Positions 1 to 17,650 of a stretch of 64,000 nucleotides of DNA are shown here, piece after piece. How positions within the stretch are numbered: position 1 is the first letter of the stretch; each line of letters opens with the position of its first letter. The DNA is from Castanea sativa (lineage: Eukaryota; Streptophyta; Magnoliopsida; Fagales; Fagaceae). The notes under the pieces are model-generated. The model made no database searches and was not told the DNA's origin. It saw only the letters and a list, made by a program, of their open reading frames with translations. The position numbers and the translations under genes are program-made. The stretch covers positions 52,003,751-52,067,750 of the forward strand of contig NC_134020.1 of NCBI RefSeq assembly GCF_040712315.1, given 5' to 3'.

Positions 1-299
1 CGGTTTATGATGTATCTTTCCTTTTGTTCAATGAAAAGATGTTAAATTTTGCTTTATGAACTTTTACTTTTTCCTGCAATATTTTTCTTTGATTGGTTGT
101 AGTTACTATTCTGTCTTTTGATGAGAGTTTAAATTGATGGTGCTTCTAAAGGTGAACACCCATACTTTAACAAAAACTAATAGTAATGAATTGTTGTTAA
201 TTCAAATAAATTAAGCCCATGTAAACAGTGAGAAAAATAACTATGTGTTGGTACTAAAAACTGTATAATCAAAAGGAATGTCTAAGTCTTTAGAGGCAA
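1..299. other. AT-rich sequence, nothing recognised
   Basis: No coding pattern, repeat boundary or RNA gene is recognisable here. Similarity to the retrotransposon family begins only further right, so this is probably host DNA flanking the decayed element. Confidence 0.5.
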
Positions 300-349
300 A
301 CAAAACACTTAGCAGAAAAAAAGGGGCGAGTCCTCTGTAGATAGCCGAG

Positions 350-1843
350 CTATAGACATCACCCTGGATGGCTGAAAACCAGTCCTCCTTGGAGCAGTAA
401 GAATGACACTAATTGTACCCAAAGGTGGCCTTGCAGAAGCATCTCTCTGAGCTCCCGACCTTGCCTGACCACCCTATCTGTTGGGTTGGTACAGGAATTG
501 CTTTAGCTTTCCACTTCGAACTAGCTGCTCTAGGTAACTCCACAAAGTCCTGCAATCTTTTATGGTGTGTCCTCGGTCCTGGTGGTATTGGCAATGAAGG
601 CTTTGGTTGCACTTTGTGGGGTCCCCTCCCATCTTATTTGGCCATTTAAAGTATGGCTCATTCTTTATTTATTTTTTCCAGGATTTGATTTACTAGCTCT
701 CGGAACACCGTGTTAAGCACTTAAGCAGCAATAGATCCAGATTGCCTAGCAAAATCTCTCCGATGACGGTTATTGTTGTATCGGTTCGACCTAAAATCCC
801 TTCTATCTTGAGGGACCACCTTAGCCTTCCCTTTCCCTTGCTGTTGATCCTCCTCAACCCGCTTATACTCGTCAATACAGTCCATAAGCTGACGCACACT
901 CCTAACAGGCTTCCTAGTCAACGACTTTCACAAATCATGCTTGGTAAGTAGGCCGACCTTGAAAACATTATGGTCACATCATCAAAGTTCTCATCTATCT
1001 CATTGAACATCTCCCAGTACCTATCAGAATACGTCTTCAGGGTTTCCCTTTCCCTCATAGTCATAAACAATAGGGAGTCCAAAAGCCGATGAACTCTACT
1101 ACAAGTTACGAAGCAAGAGCCAAACGCTCTTGTAAGCTCCTTAAAGGAGTTAACAGAACCTTCCTTCAGACCATTAAACCATCTCATCGCCACGGGCCCC
1201 AAATTGGATGGGAACACCTTATACATCAAGGCCTCATTCTTCGAATGAACAACCATTCTTTGGTTGAAGTGGCTAACATGCTCCACAGGGTCCATTTTGC
1301 CATTATACGTGGTGAACGTTGGCTAAGTAAACCGCCAAGAAAACTTACCTCTCTATCCTACTAGTAAAAGGTGACTTAGAAATCTGATTTAGAGCCCTAC
1401 TCATAGCATCACTGCTCAGGCCTTTATGAGATGGGCTTTTCCCTCTTCACCTATCATGGCGCTCCTCATCACACGAAAAAGACTCACTGGAGGAGCCTTG
1501 ACCTAAGCCAGTAGCTATTACCACTATCATCACTAGAAGAATGGTCAAAACTCAAAGGAGTTCCTCTGCGTCGCTCGTGGCATAACCTCCTTCACAAGCG
1601 GTCAATCTCCAGTTGCATGCTTTTAGTATTTTCCTCATGAAAGATGTAACTCCCACTTCGAGGTTGGCTCCTACTGGAGTGTGTGGTGCACACACTAACC
1701 TCTAGGTTCCTTTTTCGCTCAAGATTGAGAAAATGATCTTGACGTTAGGACCCAACAAACTCTTCTCAGTTTAGCCCTGAGCCTACCATAACTGAACGTT
1801 GATCTCACTAAAGCTCCAGTAATTCCCCACAGACGGTGCCAAT
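350..1843 (-). pseudogene. gag pseudogene of remnant E0
   Basis: A block at 918-1295 encodes a retrotransposon gag segment (DPVEHVSHFNQRM, AMRWFNGLK, YSDRYWEMFNEID) closely matching gag of E1. Around 693-921 the KPVRSVRQLMDCIDEYKR segment follows. Around 409-640 the region after the C-x2-H knuckle can be followed only by changing frame. Several frameshifts and stops separate the blocks, and the N-terminal part (about 1300-1843) is recognisable only as DNA similarity. No functional product is expected. Confidence 0.75.
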
Positions 1844-2566
1844 TGTAAGGGCGCGGTTTGGATCCTAAGCCCAATAAGTAACTAGATTAGGGCCCAAAGA
1901 GCCCAACACAATAAATTTGTAAAGAGTGGGCTTAAAAACTAGGTTTCAATGGATTGAGCAACGTGCACAACGGATTAAAGATAGTAAGAAAGTAAAGAAA
2001 ATAAAGTTGTATGCAAAGAAAATCCCTCCTCGGCAAAGTCCGAGGTGTACAGGTCTTGAGTATATTTCTTTTAGACTTTGATACAATTTCAGTTCTTGTT
2101 GCTATAGTATTTTTTCTATAAATTCTCCGATCCCCCCTCATTCCTGGAGGTTCTCTTCCATTATATAGCCCCTTTCTCTTGATCTTGGCCATTCATTTGT
2201 TGATTATATAAACCACTACTCAAGTGCTTGTCCCATCAAATGCCCTTCCAAGTCTTCTATGAGTTGCGACAATCAAGACGACACTGTTCAGGGGTATTCT
2301 CCACATTAATGCGGCCAGGGTGTTTGGTGAGGTGCATTAAATGTGATGGCAGCTACCATCTCTCCAATCACGTCAGAGTTAACCCCCTTCTCTAAAGCTT
2401 TTCCTCTACAGTGTGGCCACCTCTGGAAATGTGTCATTGATGTGGTCATGGTTCGCCTCTCCAGCCCTACCATCCGAGTTTATGGACTCCTCGGAACTGT
2501 ATTAGCCTCCTCGGCCTTGGATATGACACGTGGCATGATTTCCTTATTAAATTTCTGTACCCCACA
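1844..2566 (-). repeat. 5' LTR of remnant E0
   Basis: It begins with TGTAAGGGCG next to a primer-binding-like sequence at 1826-1841 and ends near CCCCACA at 2566, so it has TG...CA ends on the plus strand. It shares blocks with the E1 LTRs, for example the GCGGCCAGGGTG block near 2310 and the 'gtgggctt' block near 1925. The right end is set by comparison and may be off by a few bases. Confidence 0.65.
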
Positions 2567-3119
2567 CTACTCATAAGGGAGAATTTATTACCTCTTATAT
2601 TAGATAACTTGCTAGTATTAGCATAAAGTATCACATCAATTATACTTTGAATGAACTTAATTATTATCTCACTTTTTAAAGGTATAATTGTATTTTTATC
2701 AACTATAAATAAGCATTTTGCCAAATGTTTTATAGTTCAACTAATATCTCTTAATGTTTCTAATTGAAACATCTAGAGTTCAAATCTTCCTACCTTTCAA
2801 ATTATTAATAAATAGAAACTACAAATAACCTTTTTAGGAAGAGATCAATAGACTCAATACTATATCTTCCATTTATGTAATTTCTTAAAGAGTTAAAAGG
2901 ATGGAAGATCCCATCTTTAAATTTAATTAAATTTAATCCCATCTTAAATTTATATTCTGAGATTAAAATTAAAGCTAACAAAAATTGGGCCCTGAGTCAT
3001 TTGCAATTTTGCATTACAAAGTCCCTCCAACTCTAAAATGCCGACAAGCAGTTAAGCTAGGAATGAGACAAGCTGTAAAATTCACATGAAAAGTCTAGAA
3101 TGTGGAATAATAAATAATT

Positions 3120-3595
3120 GTGCTTCTTCCTTTTTGGGTTACATTTGGGAATGGAAGATCTGAGGTCTCGTTGGAAGACCAGGACATGCAATTGGGCTTG
3201 GGCCCAATTTTTTGGTAAAGAGACAATTACATAAATTTCGTTCTTGTATTTTCAATTTGAAGAGATGGGAGATGGGACAATTTTTCTCTTTGTGACAAAT
3301 CAACTGAACCTCTCCCCTTAACCAGAAAGAAAAAAGAAAAAGGAGGAAAGAAGAACCACCTCTCCCACCAAAAAAAGAACACAAAAGAACATGAAAAGTG
3401 CTACACCTAAAAAATTTTCACAACAAATTTTAGGTGATAAGTTGTTATTACTTTCTATTTTTAATTTTGAACCCACCATTGAAATTATTTTTTTGCCCAA
3501 AAATAATAGCCAGTAATAACTCATCACGTATAATTTATTGTAAAAATATTGTGAAAATGTTATGAATAAAATTTCTGATAGAAACAAACCCAAGC

Positions 3596-3630
<35 letters not shown>

Positions 3631-3736
3631 AAGATAAATATATTTCTACCCCGGTAACAACTTATCACGTATAATTTGTTGTAAAAATATTGTGAAAATG
3701 TTATGGATAAAATTTTTGGTAGAAACAAACCCAAGC

Positions 3737-3780
<44 letters not shown>
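3120..3780. repeat. Duplicate of the region upstream of aldehyde dehydrogenase copy A
   Basis: Runs of near identity with 10020-10620: the 'gggttacatttggg' start, 'ggaagatctgaggtc', 'ttgggcccaattttttt', 'ttgaagagatgggagatgg', and the tail 'aaacccaagcattgagag' leading into dinucleotide repeats. In this copy the tail part occurs twice, about 141 bp apart. The two copies flank gene A, as expected for a tandem duplication unit. Confidence 0.7.

Positions 3781-3819
<39 letters not shown>
3740..3819. repeat. Compound (GA)n(TA)n microsatellite
   Basis: Uninterrupted GA repeats to about 3776 pass directly into TA repeats. A shorter (GA)n at 3598-3628 ends the preceding duplicate unit, and (CT)n lies at 5209-5239. 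Confidence 0.9.
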
Positions 3820-3820
<1 letters not shown>

Positions 3821-5205
3821 CTACCGATAGAGTCTAAATTAATTGATTAGTATTAGTTATCTACTATAAACCATTGGAGTATTTATAATGATGACTTTTT
3901 TTTTTTTTTTGGGAACAACTTTACCAAGACAACTTAAACTAAAAAAAAATACTGCAATTGATATTGATTTGAGATTTTTTTTTTTTTTTTTTGATACAAG
4001 ATATCTAAGTGTATATGTGTATGGAAACTTGAATCCCGACTCTTATTCTCACACCCCACAAACATTTATACTTGTGGAGTGACCACCGCACCAAAGGTGC
4101 GCGATAGTTTGATTTGAAATTAATTTGGTATTTAGACACTCATTTGGACGATGATGAACACCACAAATATTCAATTGGGGTGATGGTTGGAAAATTTTGT
4201 AATTTAGAGCGCATATTGTAAATATGCCATAATTTAGAGTGGATAACTACAGTTAACTATTATACATATATACACAAATTATGATTTGGTGCAATAGCAA
4301 ATTAGCAAACACAGTACATTTGTCTTTCAAAGTCTAAGATTACAAGTTAAAAAGTTGTTTTTTAATCTCAGCCCTTGTATCATAAATTTCTTTTAACCTT
4401 TTAAGGTTTTTATTTTTATTTTTTTTAACTTTTTTCTCTCACATCAAACAAACAAGTCAGCTAATGTAAAAACCATCGCTTGTCCAAAAAAGAAATCCCA
4501 TATTCGTATACCTTTTGCAATGCTCCCCAATAGGGAGAGTGTGGGTTCAATACCTGTGATTAGTTCCCTCAAATATATATTTGTAGTGAAAAATATTAAT
4601 TAAAACAAATTTTAATAATTGGTATTTTGGGATGACTCTTCCAACTATAGCACACCAAATTGCCAAATGTCTTGTGACTCAATGATATTGTCCAATCTCT
4701 CCCATGAAGTGAAAATTTTATTTTTATGTATTTTTTAGATAGGTAGATAATGGAGAAGGGAGATGTACGTTTCAAACCACATGACAGGAGCACTACAAAT
4801 AATGTCATTAACGTTGGGCTATCACCTGACCTTCATGAAATGAACTTGAGTTCATAGACAAACACACACAGAAGAAAATAGGAATAATTGAGTGATACCT
4901 TGATCTAGGCTCATTGCTGAGACATACACAACAAGACTTCTTAATTGAAAGTTATAACCTTAGAATTTCAAATATAAGAGTAGACAATAATAAAACATAA
5001 CCCTAATATATAAAATAAAAGCATAACTCAATTCTATTAGTAATACAGACTTTTAGCCTCACAAGAAATTCTTGCTAACTCACAAGGGGAAGCAGAAGCA
5101 TATCCTCAATGCTCCCATTGCTTTACCAGCAACAATTTGCACACAGTGGTTATTGATATTATAAAGTATAAATAATAACACTTTCAAATGTATATCTGAA
5201 TGTGA

Positions 5206-5242
<37 letters not shown>

Positions 5243-5275
5243 TTTGGATGAGCAATGTACTTCCAATAAAAGTAG

Positions 5276-9592
<4,317 letters not shown>

Positions 9593-9711
9593 GGCTTAGA
9601 GGAAGAGCACTAAATTCTTTATCCACAGCAGCTTAATTCAACTAGTCTTCTTTGCCGACTAGTTGGGCTTCATAATTAAAGCTGCTCCTCATGCAGTCTA
9701 CGTTACCAGTC

Positions 9712-9718
9712 TATATAT
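9712..9718 (-). promoter_or_regulatory. Candidate TATA box of copy A
   Basis: TATATA lies 120 bp upstream of the start codon on the minus strand. The stretch between it and the ATG shares a GAGGAGCAGC block with the copy B promoter. Assigned by position only. Confidence 0.45.
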
Positions 9719-10019
9719 GGATATGTGGGGTCAAGAGGGGATTTAAGTGTCAGCTTCCACCGGTCAAAACATACATACTTTTATTATTAATTTTTTGTAC
9801 AATCTTACACAATAATTATTAGAAGGGTAAAACTAAAATAAATAAAAAATTCCGGACCATATGACTCATTTAATTACTTGTACAAGCATTTTCTCTTCTA
9901 AATAATTATTTTTACATTCTATTTCTCCTTAGTGGAAGTGATCTTTTTCTGTGCTACCAATAAATTCTTTTAAAAAATAAAAGGGTCTCTAAACACAAAT
10001 GTAAGCACGTGATTAAAGG

Positions 10020-10563
10020 CTTGTAATAAATATTTTGGCTTCTTCTTTGGGTTACATTTGGGGGTGGAAGATCTGAGGTCTTGTTGGAAGACAAGGTGAT
10101 TCAATTTGGCTTGGGCCCAATTTTTTTTGACAGAGACAAATGCATAAATTTCGTTGTTGTATTTTCAATTTGAAGAGATGGGAGATGGAACAACTTTTCA
10201 CTTTCTGTCAAATCAACTGATCCTCTTCTTTGATTCTCAAAAAAAAAAAAAAAAAAAACTGATCCTCTTCCCTGTCCAAAAAAATAAAAAAAAAAAAAGA
10301 AAAGGAAGAAGAAAGAAGAACCACTCCCACCTAAAAATAGAACTCCAAATAGAACACCAAAGAACAAGAAAAGTATTTGCATCTAAAAAACTTTCACAAC
10401 AAATCTGAATCCACCGTTGAAATTAGTTATTTTGAACCCAATGTTTAGATTTTATTTTTTCCAGTAATAACAGCTAATAACAACCCATCACTTAAAATTT
10501 ATTATAAAAATATTTTAAAAATGTTATGGATAAGATTTTTTGTAGAAATAAACTCAAGCATTG

Positions 10564-10620
<57 letters not shown>
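10020..10620. repeat. Duplicated block upstream of copy A
   Basis: Partner of 3120-3780 (see there). It ends in (TA)n at 10566-10617, where the other copy ends in (GA)n(TA)n. It lies 0.4-1.0 kb upstream of the copy A start codon. Confidence 0.7.
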
Positions 10621-10622
<2 letters not shown>

Positions 10623-12013
10623 GTGCTAAAGTGGATGTCTAAAAGTCTTTGAGTATCTTATTATTTTTCTAAAAATATTTAGGAGGTGCTTGATAGAATA
10701 GTTTGAGATGCGTTTTTTATATTTTTTAAAATACGTATGAATAAAAATATGTGTAGAAATGTGTATAATGTTATTTAATCCTTATTTCATACACACCAAA
10801 TAATTACAGAAAAAAAAAAAAATGAAACTTTTCTAGATAAATAGACCATGAGAGAGGGAGGTGGTTCAAACCATGAACATAAAATAAGATGCTTCTCTTC
10901 AATTTCTCTTTAGGTTTTTTTAAGCTCCCTTTATTACTTTGATTTTTTTTTTTTTTTTGGTATTTATTAGTGTTCAGTATGGTTGAAAATTTTTGGTAAA
11001 CATGTTCTGAAATCAATGACATTATATGAGGACTTGTCAATTCACTATACGGCCTACGTCTTAAAGTGCTCTCAGTATCACTTCTTAATCAAACACCTAT
11101 ATTGCCTTGATCGGTCCATTTAATTAATAAATGGCACTGTCAGATTTAAAAAATTCACAGGATATATCCATTTGAGGGTATTTTAATCATTTTTAAAATT
11201 TTAGAAATATTTTAGTCATTTTTTAAAAATTTAGATTTTATGTTGTTTATTTAAATTTTAGATGGGTTTAGCGAGTATTAGTGGATTTATCTATTTAGAC
11301 CCATCTAATTAGATAACCAAATAGGTCTTTACCCATTTAACTTAAATATTCAAATGGGTTGGGTTAAAACTTATCCAAATAAGATGGGTTCATGAATATG
11401 GATAAAAATGACACCCCTAATTCTCATGCACGCACGGTATGTGGATGTAAATGAGTTGTATTAGAGTTGTATCAGTTCATGCAAAAATTTCTATTTTAGT
11501 ATAAAATAAAATGAGTTCTATTTTAGAACATCACGCATTAGATTATTTATTTTACATTACATTTCATTAAAAAAAAAACTTGTCTTAATTTTTTTTAATT
11601 ATTTCTCTTTTTTCACATACAATATGTCAACAACTATCATCCACTCTCTTCCTTCATTCTCGAGATATGTAAAGAAATAATAAACAACTAAATTCAAAAT
11701 GAATTACACGGTTATTGTTGCAAACTTATAAATAATTTACACAATTATATACATGCTGATCATTTTTAGGCAAAATTATGTATATTTTATACATTTTTTC
11801 TATTATACATGGCCTAACACGAACACTTAAAGCTATACATATATATATGAAACATTCTATATTGAAAATCTAATGGCATATATGCTTGCCTCGGTTTTGG
11901 ATTAAAACGGAGCTTAAATGGAGTTTGTAAAGCATAAATTTGAATAAGTACTAGAAAATTATATGATAAACGAGTGAGGTAAAATTGAATAAGATGTTAA
12001 AGTTGAATATAAC

Positions 12014-12055
<42 letters not shown>

Positions 12056-12234
12056 TAACTACCTGTGTCTTGTTAACTGAGTTTGTTAATGGCGCATGTT
12101 AAGAAATATTACTAAATGTTTGGAACAAAAGAAGAGAGGATGAGAAAGTATAGGAAAAAGTGACACGAATTATATTAAAGAGAGCAAGCAAGAGAAGCGT
12201 AACCAAATCCAAAACACGTGGGTGATGACTTCTA

Positions 12235-12365
12235 TATGAGAGAAAGAGAGAATCGTTTAATCCACCTATTAACTGAAATTCAAGGGACCATATAGGATTT
12301 TTAGTAGCACAATAAGTAATGAGTAGTTCAAATGACACCACCTCACTAAAATAAGAGAATAGAGT
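12235..12365. repeat. Local repeat, copy 1
   Basis: Shares 'taatccacctattaact', 'tttttagtagcacaat' and 'caccacctcactaaaataag' with copy 2 at about 12670-12790. Shorter related phrases recur near 28900-29140 and 36240-36310. Family unknown. Confidence 0.6.
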
Positions 12366-12669
12366 AAGTGTTGAGAAAAATTGTTCAAAATTTTGTATAC
12401 AATTAGTTTCTCCTCTCACATGAATGATGTTCATAATATATAATTTAATTAACGAGATCTACAATTATCCAAGAAGTTGAATTATTAATCACTGAGGATA
12501 ATATACAGAACCATCAAATTCTCTTATAATTGTAATTTTAATGAAATAAAATGTTAAAATTAATTAAATTTATTGAAAATACTTGTAAATGAACCTGACA
12601 ATAAATTTAATTAGCATCAAATTAACAAGAAAATATTTATTTTTTTTAAATATAAGAGAGAGAGAGAGA

Positions 12670-12790
12670 GAGAGACTTAATCCACCTATTAACTATAATT
12701 CAATGGACCATATAGAATTTTTAGTAGCACAATTCGTAGATAAGTAATGGGTCATTCAAATGTCACCACCTCACTAAAATAAGAGAAGCA
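12670..12790. repeat. Local repeat, copy 2
   Basis: Second copy of the block at 12235-12365, same orientation, about 435 bp apart and preceded by a (GA)n run as in copy 1. Confidence 0.6.
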
Positions 12791-13031
12791 AGTAAGAGAG
12801 TAGAGGAAAATTATTCAAAATTTCGTACACGATATGTGACTTTAATTAATAAGATTCACTATTATGTGAGAAGTAGAAAAGTAAAGAGATGGAAAATTGT
12901 TGAGAAGAAATTTACAATTATATCCTATTAAATAAAACAAAAGGTAACACTTTTTTATATTAAAAAATTGTTTGAGGACACTTCTTTTTTTTTTTTTTTT
13001 AAGAGCAAAAGTCAAAGGATCCAAAATAGAT

Positions 13032-13072
<41 letters not shown>

Positions 13073-15107
13073 ACATAAAAAGAGAAGGACTAAAGAAGAA
13101 AACCAAAGAAAAAAAGAAATAGACGGGTTTAGAAAAAGATAAAAATTAAAGGAAGAAAAAAAAAAGGGAAACAAGTGGGTTTAGAAAAAGACAATAATTA
13201 AGGGAAGGAAGAAAAAAAAGGCCAAAGAATTTATGACAAACTCACATGCAACGTGTGCACATAGTTTTTAGTTTTTTTCTCTATCAAGAGTTTTTTCTTT
13301 ATTTTGGGAAGAAAACATTTTAGTAAACCAAGAAAAAAAATACCGGAGCCTATCAAATCTTTTTCCTCTCCTCCCTTCAACCAAACACCCACTAAAAATA
13401 TTTTCTCTCCACTTTTCTTTCCATTTTTTTTTTCCTACTCTCCTATTCCACTTCCAACCAAATATACTCTAAATATAATTAGCGCCAAATCAACAACAAA
13501 ATAAACACATTTTTTTATAATAATTATTAATACATCAACTTATAAAATTTATGTAATAAAATATACAATATTAATAAAAAAATTGTTAATTACTTGATTA
13601 GTTCGAGCTTCCGGGTCCAAAGGGACCAAACTTCATTTAATAAAAGGAGCAAGGGTTAGAAGTGAGCATCAAAAGGATGCTCTCGATATCTTTACAGGTT
13701 TATAGAAATAAACAGCTAACTAGAAACTACCTTCATTAATATTGAAGCCAGAAATGACTAGCTAGGTTCTAAGTTCTAACCTCTCTCTCTCTCTCTCTCA
13801 AAAAAAAAAAAAAAATCTAACCTAAAGGCTAAAGCTAGCTACATGGATTAATTATGCCACACTCAGATCCTACTTCCTAGTGTGAAAAAGAGAGAGTTCG
13901 CATAACAAAAGCTACATGCTTGGAACTTCGTAGGCTTCAATTGGCCAAAAATATAGAGACTGAAAATGAAGGAGGCAAGTAGGTTCAAAAACATAAAAGA
14001 GGACGTATAGGTTAAGCTTCGCCTTTTTTTTTCCTTCATTTTTTAAGGTACAGTTTTATATTTACTCAATTTATCTTTCAAGCAAATTGAATCAATAAAA
14101 ATAAGTTATGTTGGGTTAAGATAACTTGATCGCGATTAATTAATTCAATTGCCCAAGTTGATTAATTAGGTTAAATTGCAAGCAAATCTTGGAGGCACCA
14201 ACAAATCACCAATTAAACTAAATGCAATGGAAATTAAATTAACATGGTGATTTGTTGACAAATGAGGAAAACCTCTTACAAGACAAAAATTCCACCGGAT
14301 GAATTTAAGGTCACCATTCCCAAGAATCCACTAATCAATAATGAAGTGGTTTGTAAGTATAAAAAATCTTACCACTACCCTGGCCTATCCCGAAATACCT
14401 ACCTACAGTTAAACCTTTGCCCCAATACCCAATGGAACTTGATCTTGTAGTAGCATTCTTTCCTTTGTTGCACAAATCTTCGATTTGTGACTAACTTATT
14501 TGTACAGATCCTAATACGTGACTAACTCCAGCAACTTTAATGATTGTTGTTGGCTGCAAAGTTCTTCACTTCTTCAACAATGAAGATCAGGAAGCACTTG
14601 GTTATAAAATCTTATGGTATACAAACATAGTAGCTTTTCACACACACACACACACACACACACAAAAACTCTTAGTCTCTTAATTCGTGTGTGACGGCTC
14701 TTAAAATAAACCTTATATATATCTAGGGTTGTGAGAGAAGAACCTTAATTAAACAAACACATCAACATGGGTCGAAATTTAGATCTGAAAATTTTGAATT
14801 CGTAAAGCTCGATTAGATTGAGCTTGTGTTGAGCTACTCATTAAATCTTGATAGCAGCTTTCTGTCGAGCTTTAGTAAAACAGTTTTTATTTATTTGTTT
14901 CTTAGATCAATCTTCATATCTTTAATACAACCACTTGACATGTATCAAACCCAACTTAGATCTACCTAATTTACAAGTAAAGTGTGGTTTGTCAAAGAAT
15001 TAACCAATTACATAGAAAATATGAACCTAACAAGTTATACCAAACAAACTATGGTGATAATTAATGCTCCATGTAACAAAAAAGGAGCTCATTATTGACC
15101 AACTTTA

Positions 15108-15252
15108 AGCTGCGTTTGGATACAGCTATTATGGTATACAACTTTAATAAGTCTCACGGCACTATTCACACATTTAAAATTTATTTAGTTACAGTGTTTT
15201 CTGTTTTTTATTTTCTGTTTTCAGCAAAATAAGTAGTATCCAAATGCACACT
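15108..15252. mobile_element. Short inverted-repeat element (MITE), 145 bp
   Basis: Left end carries 'gcgtttggata', right end its imperfect inverse 'tatccaaatgcaca'. Flanks contain TTA on both sides. The interior is non-coding. Ends of this type (GTTTGGATA) fit PIF/Harbinger-like MITEs; the superfamily is an inference. Confidence 0.55.
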
Positions 15253-16291
15253 TAATCCAAGCAATAGCATAGCAGCCAATCCAAATCCCTTTGTGTGCAA
15301 ATCATTTCTTCCCATATATACAAGTTCATGACCCATGGTTAATAGAGTTGAACTTCCCCTTAAATTAAACCTTTAACCTTTGTCTCAAAATCAATTTTAA
15401 ACTGTCAAATGTTTCAAAAATCTCTTTCTTGTCATCTCATGGATGAGAAATGCTGATGCATTTAATGGAGTTCTTGAAACCTAGGTTATTTTGATGTTGT
15501 GAAGCCTATGAAGTTGCATGAATTTCGTTTGCTATCTTTAACATTTTTAATACTTTAGATGATGATAAGTGATAACAACATTAAATTTAAAACAATTTTT
15601 AAAGCATAATGATAATTATAAAACACAAGTCAAAGGTGTGTGTGTGTCTATATATATATATAATTGTCTGAAATGGGTATATGGTGCATCCTACGAATGC
15701 TTGGCTGCTTGCCACAATTTTTGAACAATACTGCGGCCAGGTTAGATTCAAACTTATATCTAATTCAATTTTATCCCACTTGTTTGTCATATACTCTTTT
15801 AAAGCGTAGTCTATTTTAGACAACCGTACAGTTCATTTTGTACCACGTATAGAAGACCATGATATTACGCGTTGTGGAGTCTAGTTGTATTTAATTTGGA
15901 TTTTGACCCGACCCAAAATAATATGTTACAGTTTTTAATGAGAGATCTTTTGAGGCTTAATCCATGAAGCGGAGGCTTGGGCCAATAGGCCCAAGCCATA
16001 AGAAAAGATTTTGGCCCGTTTTTGTAGCCCATTGTGAATCATGTACGTAGAATATAAACATTGTTGTTTTGAAAATTAGGGTTTTGATGTTATTTTTTAG
16101 AGAGAGAACTATACTGCCGCACTCTATATTTTTCCCTGAGAATAGTGAAATCTCTGCAATTCTGTGAATATAGGCAAATTGCTGAACCATGTAAATACTG
16201 TCTTGTGCGTGATTTTTTTTTTTTTGGCGTATATTTTTTTCTCTATTTTTGCATCTCACAGGTTTGGGAATTTCGTACACATTCCCATTAC

Positions 16292-16340
<49 letters not shown>

Positions 16341-16877
16341 TTTTATTAGATAGGTTTGGCTAATTGGCTTCCATCCAATTATTTCATTTAGCACACTAGC
16401 ATATATATTGAATGGTAAATGTGTGCATGGGTTGGATTATAAAGTTTTTTCCAACCCAGCCTAACTTTGTTGGGTTGAGAAATTTTCAACCCAATCAACC
16501 CATATGATTGAGTTGGGTTGGTGGGTTGGTCTTAAATATTTCATTTATTGAAAAGAAAAAGAGGGGGAGGGGGGTGGGGGGTGGGGGTGGTAGCCATCAA
16601 CTTTTTAAGTCAATTTTTTCAACAAATTATTACAATGCTTATAATATGCATAAATTAAATTTCAAATTCAACAAAATTGATTCTCAAAATACAAATATAA
16701 ATCAAAATAAATTATTGAAATAAGTAAAAAATAAATTATATATATGCTGAATTGGATTGGGTCAAATGGTTGAAAAAACTATCAATCTGAGTTTTTTTTT
16801 TTTTTTTTTGAAACCCAATTTGAGTAATTAGTAATTACCAAGAGTACTAAATAATATTTTCAGATTTTTCAATCATT

Positions 16878-16882
16878 GTGAA
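16878..16882. repeat. Target-site duplication GTGAA, left copy of E1
   Basis: GTGAA immediately precedes the TG of the left LTR and is repeated exactly at 28649-28653, just after the CA of the right LTR. Five bases is the usual Ty3/gypsy duplication length. Confidence 0.9.
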
Positions 16883-17650
16883 TGTAAGTGCACAATTGCA
16901 CCTGGCCCCAAGAACAGTTATAAGCCCAGGCCCAATGAGCCTTAAACAATATGAATTTGTAGAGTGTGGGCTTGAAACCCAGGTTAGAAGTGTTTGAGGA
17001 TTAAATGGCAAGCCAAAGATTATAAACACTTAAAAACAACAAAGAATACTATAAGTCAATCTGCTCGGACATAAGCCGAGAACTGTTCTTATATTATTTC
17101 TCTCTCTTTTTCTCTTTCCTTTAGGTTACAAAGAGGGGATCTTATTTACTGTCTTAGATTGCTCTTTAAATACTACTCTTTTGAATAATTTGTACACGTG
17201 TTGCCTCACCTCCCCCTTAGCCTAGATATTTCTTTTCTCAGTGCCTTTGAATAGTAACCAGAAATTTCTCTTCCACTGTTCAGGTGTCACTTCCCCATAA
17301 ATGCGGCCAGGGTGGTAGGTGCAGGGTTTTTAATGTGGAGGTGGCAGCCTTTATCTTTGACATTTCTTCAACACCGGTGCTTCTGGGGCATTCTAGAGTT
17401 TACCCCTTTTAACCATTGGCCTTAACCGTGTCATCCCCTAATCTTTACTACGAAATCCCAAGTTCTTTGGTGTCCATCCGAGGGTAAGTTCACCCTCGGC
17501 TGGATCCTCGGATCCTCGGCTGGATCCTCGGATCCTCGGCGTATGGGCCGACCCATAGTACTAACAAATTCTAAACCCAGGAGCAGGTCGGCCTTCCTTA
17601 ACGCGGCCCAAAAGGCCCACATTCTCATCAGGATCTTTTTGCCCCCCACA
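16883..17650 (-). repeat. 3' LTR of E1 (768 bp)
   Basis: TG...CA on the plus strand (TGTAAGTG to CCCCCCACA). It is 20 bp longer than its partner because a segment at about 17511-17545 containing GGATCCTCGG is tandemly duplicated. TATTTAAA (minus strand, 17165-17172) is a plausible LTR TATA box. Confidence 0.95.

Larger units (their letters stand above)
300..2566 (-). mobile_element. Decayed Tat-type Ty3/gypsy remnant (E0): gag part plus 5' LTR
   Basis: Read on the minus strand, this stretch holds a 5' LTR, a primer-binding region and a broken gag, in the same order and with clear similarity to the two larger elements in the window. The left limit is approximate (300-360). Similarity stops shortly after the gag zinc knuckle, so protease, pol and the other LTR are missing. 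It is much more diverged from E1 and E2 than they are from each other, and gag is interrupted in several frames. It is an older, truncated family member. Confidence 0.75.
2567..5275. other. Intergenic, repeats only
   Basis: No gene is seen. The stretch holds a copy of the upstream region of the aldehyde dehydrogenase gene (3120-3780), an internal duplication there (about 3507-3629 and 3650-3775), (GA)n/(TA)n tracts and poly-T runs. The rest is unrecognised AT-rich DNA up to the 3' end of copy A. Confidence 0.6.
9593..16882. other. Intergenic between copy A and element E1
   Basis: No gene is seen. Contents: copy of the duplicated upstream block (10020-10620); long (TA)n at 10566-10617; (GA)n at about 12017-12050, 13033-13069 and 16290-16336; (CA)n at 14638-14664; two copies of a local repeat (about 12235-12365 and 12670-12790); and a small inverted-repeat element at 15108-15252. 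The stretch 14160-14760 has the look of a worn dispersed element but shows no coding domain. Confidence 0.6.

Noticed and set aside
3318..3734. 138-codon open frame on the minus strand
   Set aside because: Made of duplicated AT-rich DNA and a (GA)n tract read as Leu-Ser repeats; no family resemblance.
14160..14760. Possible LTR or other element end
   Set aside because: The sequence looks repeat-like, but no terminal motif, duplication or coding domain could be shown.
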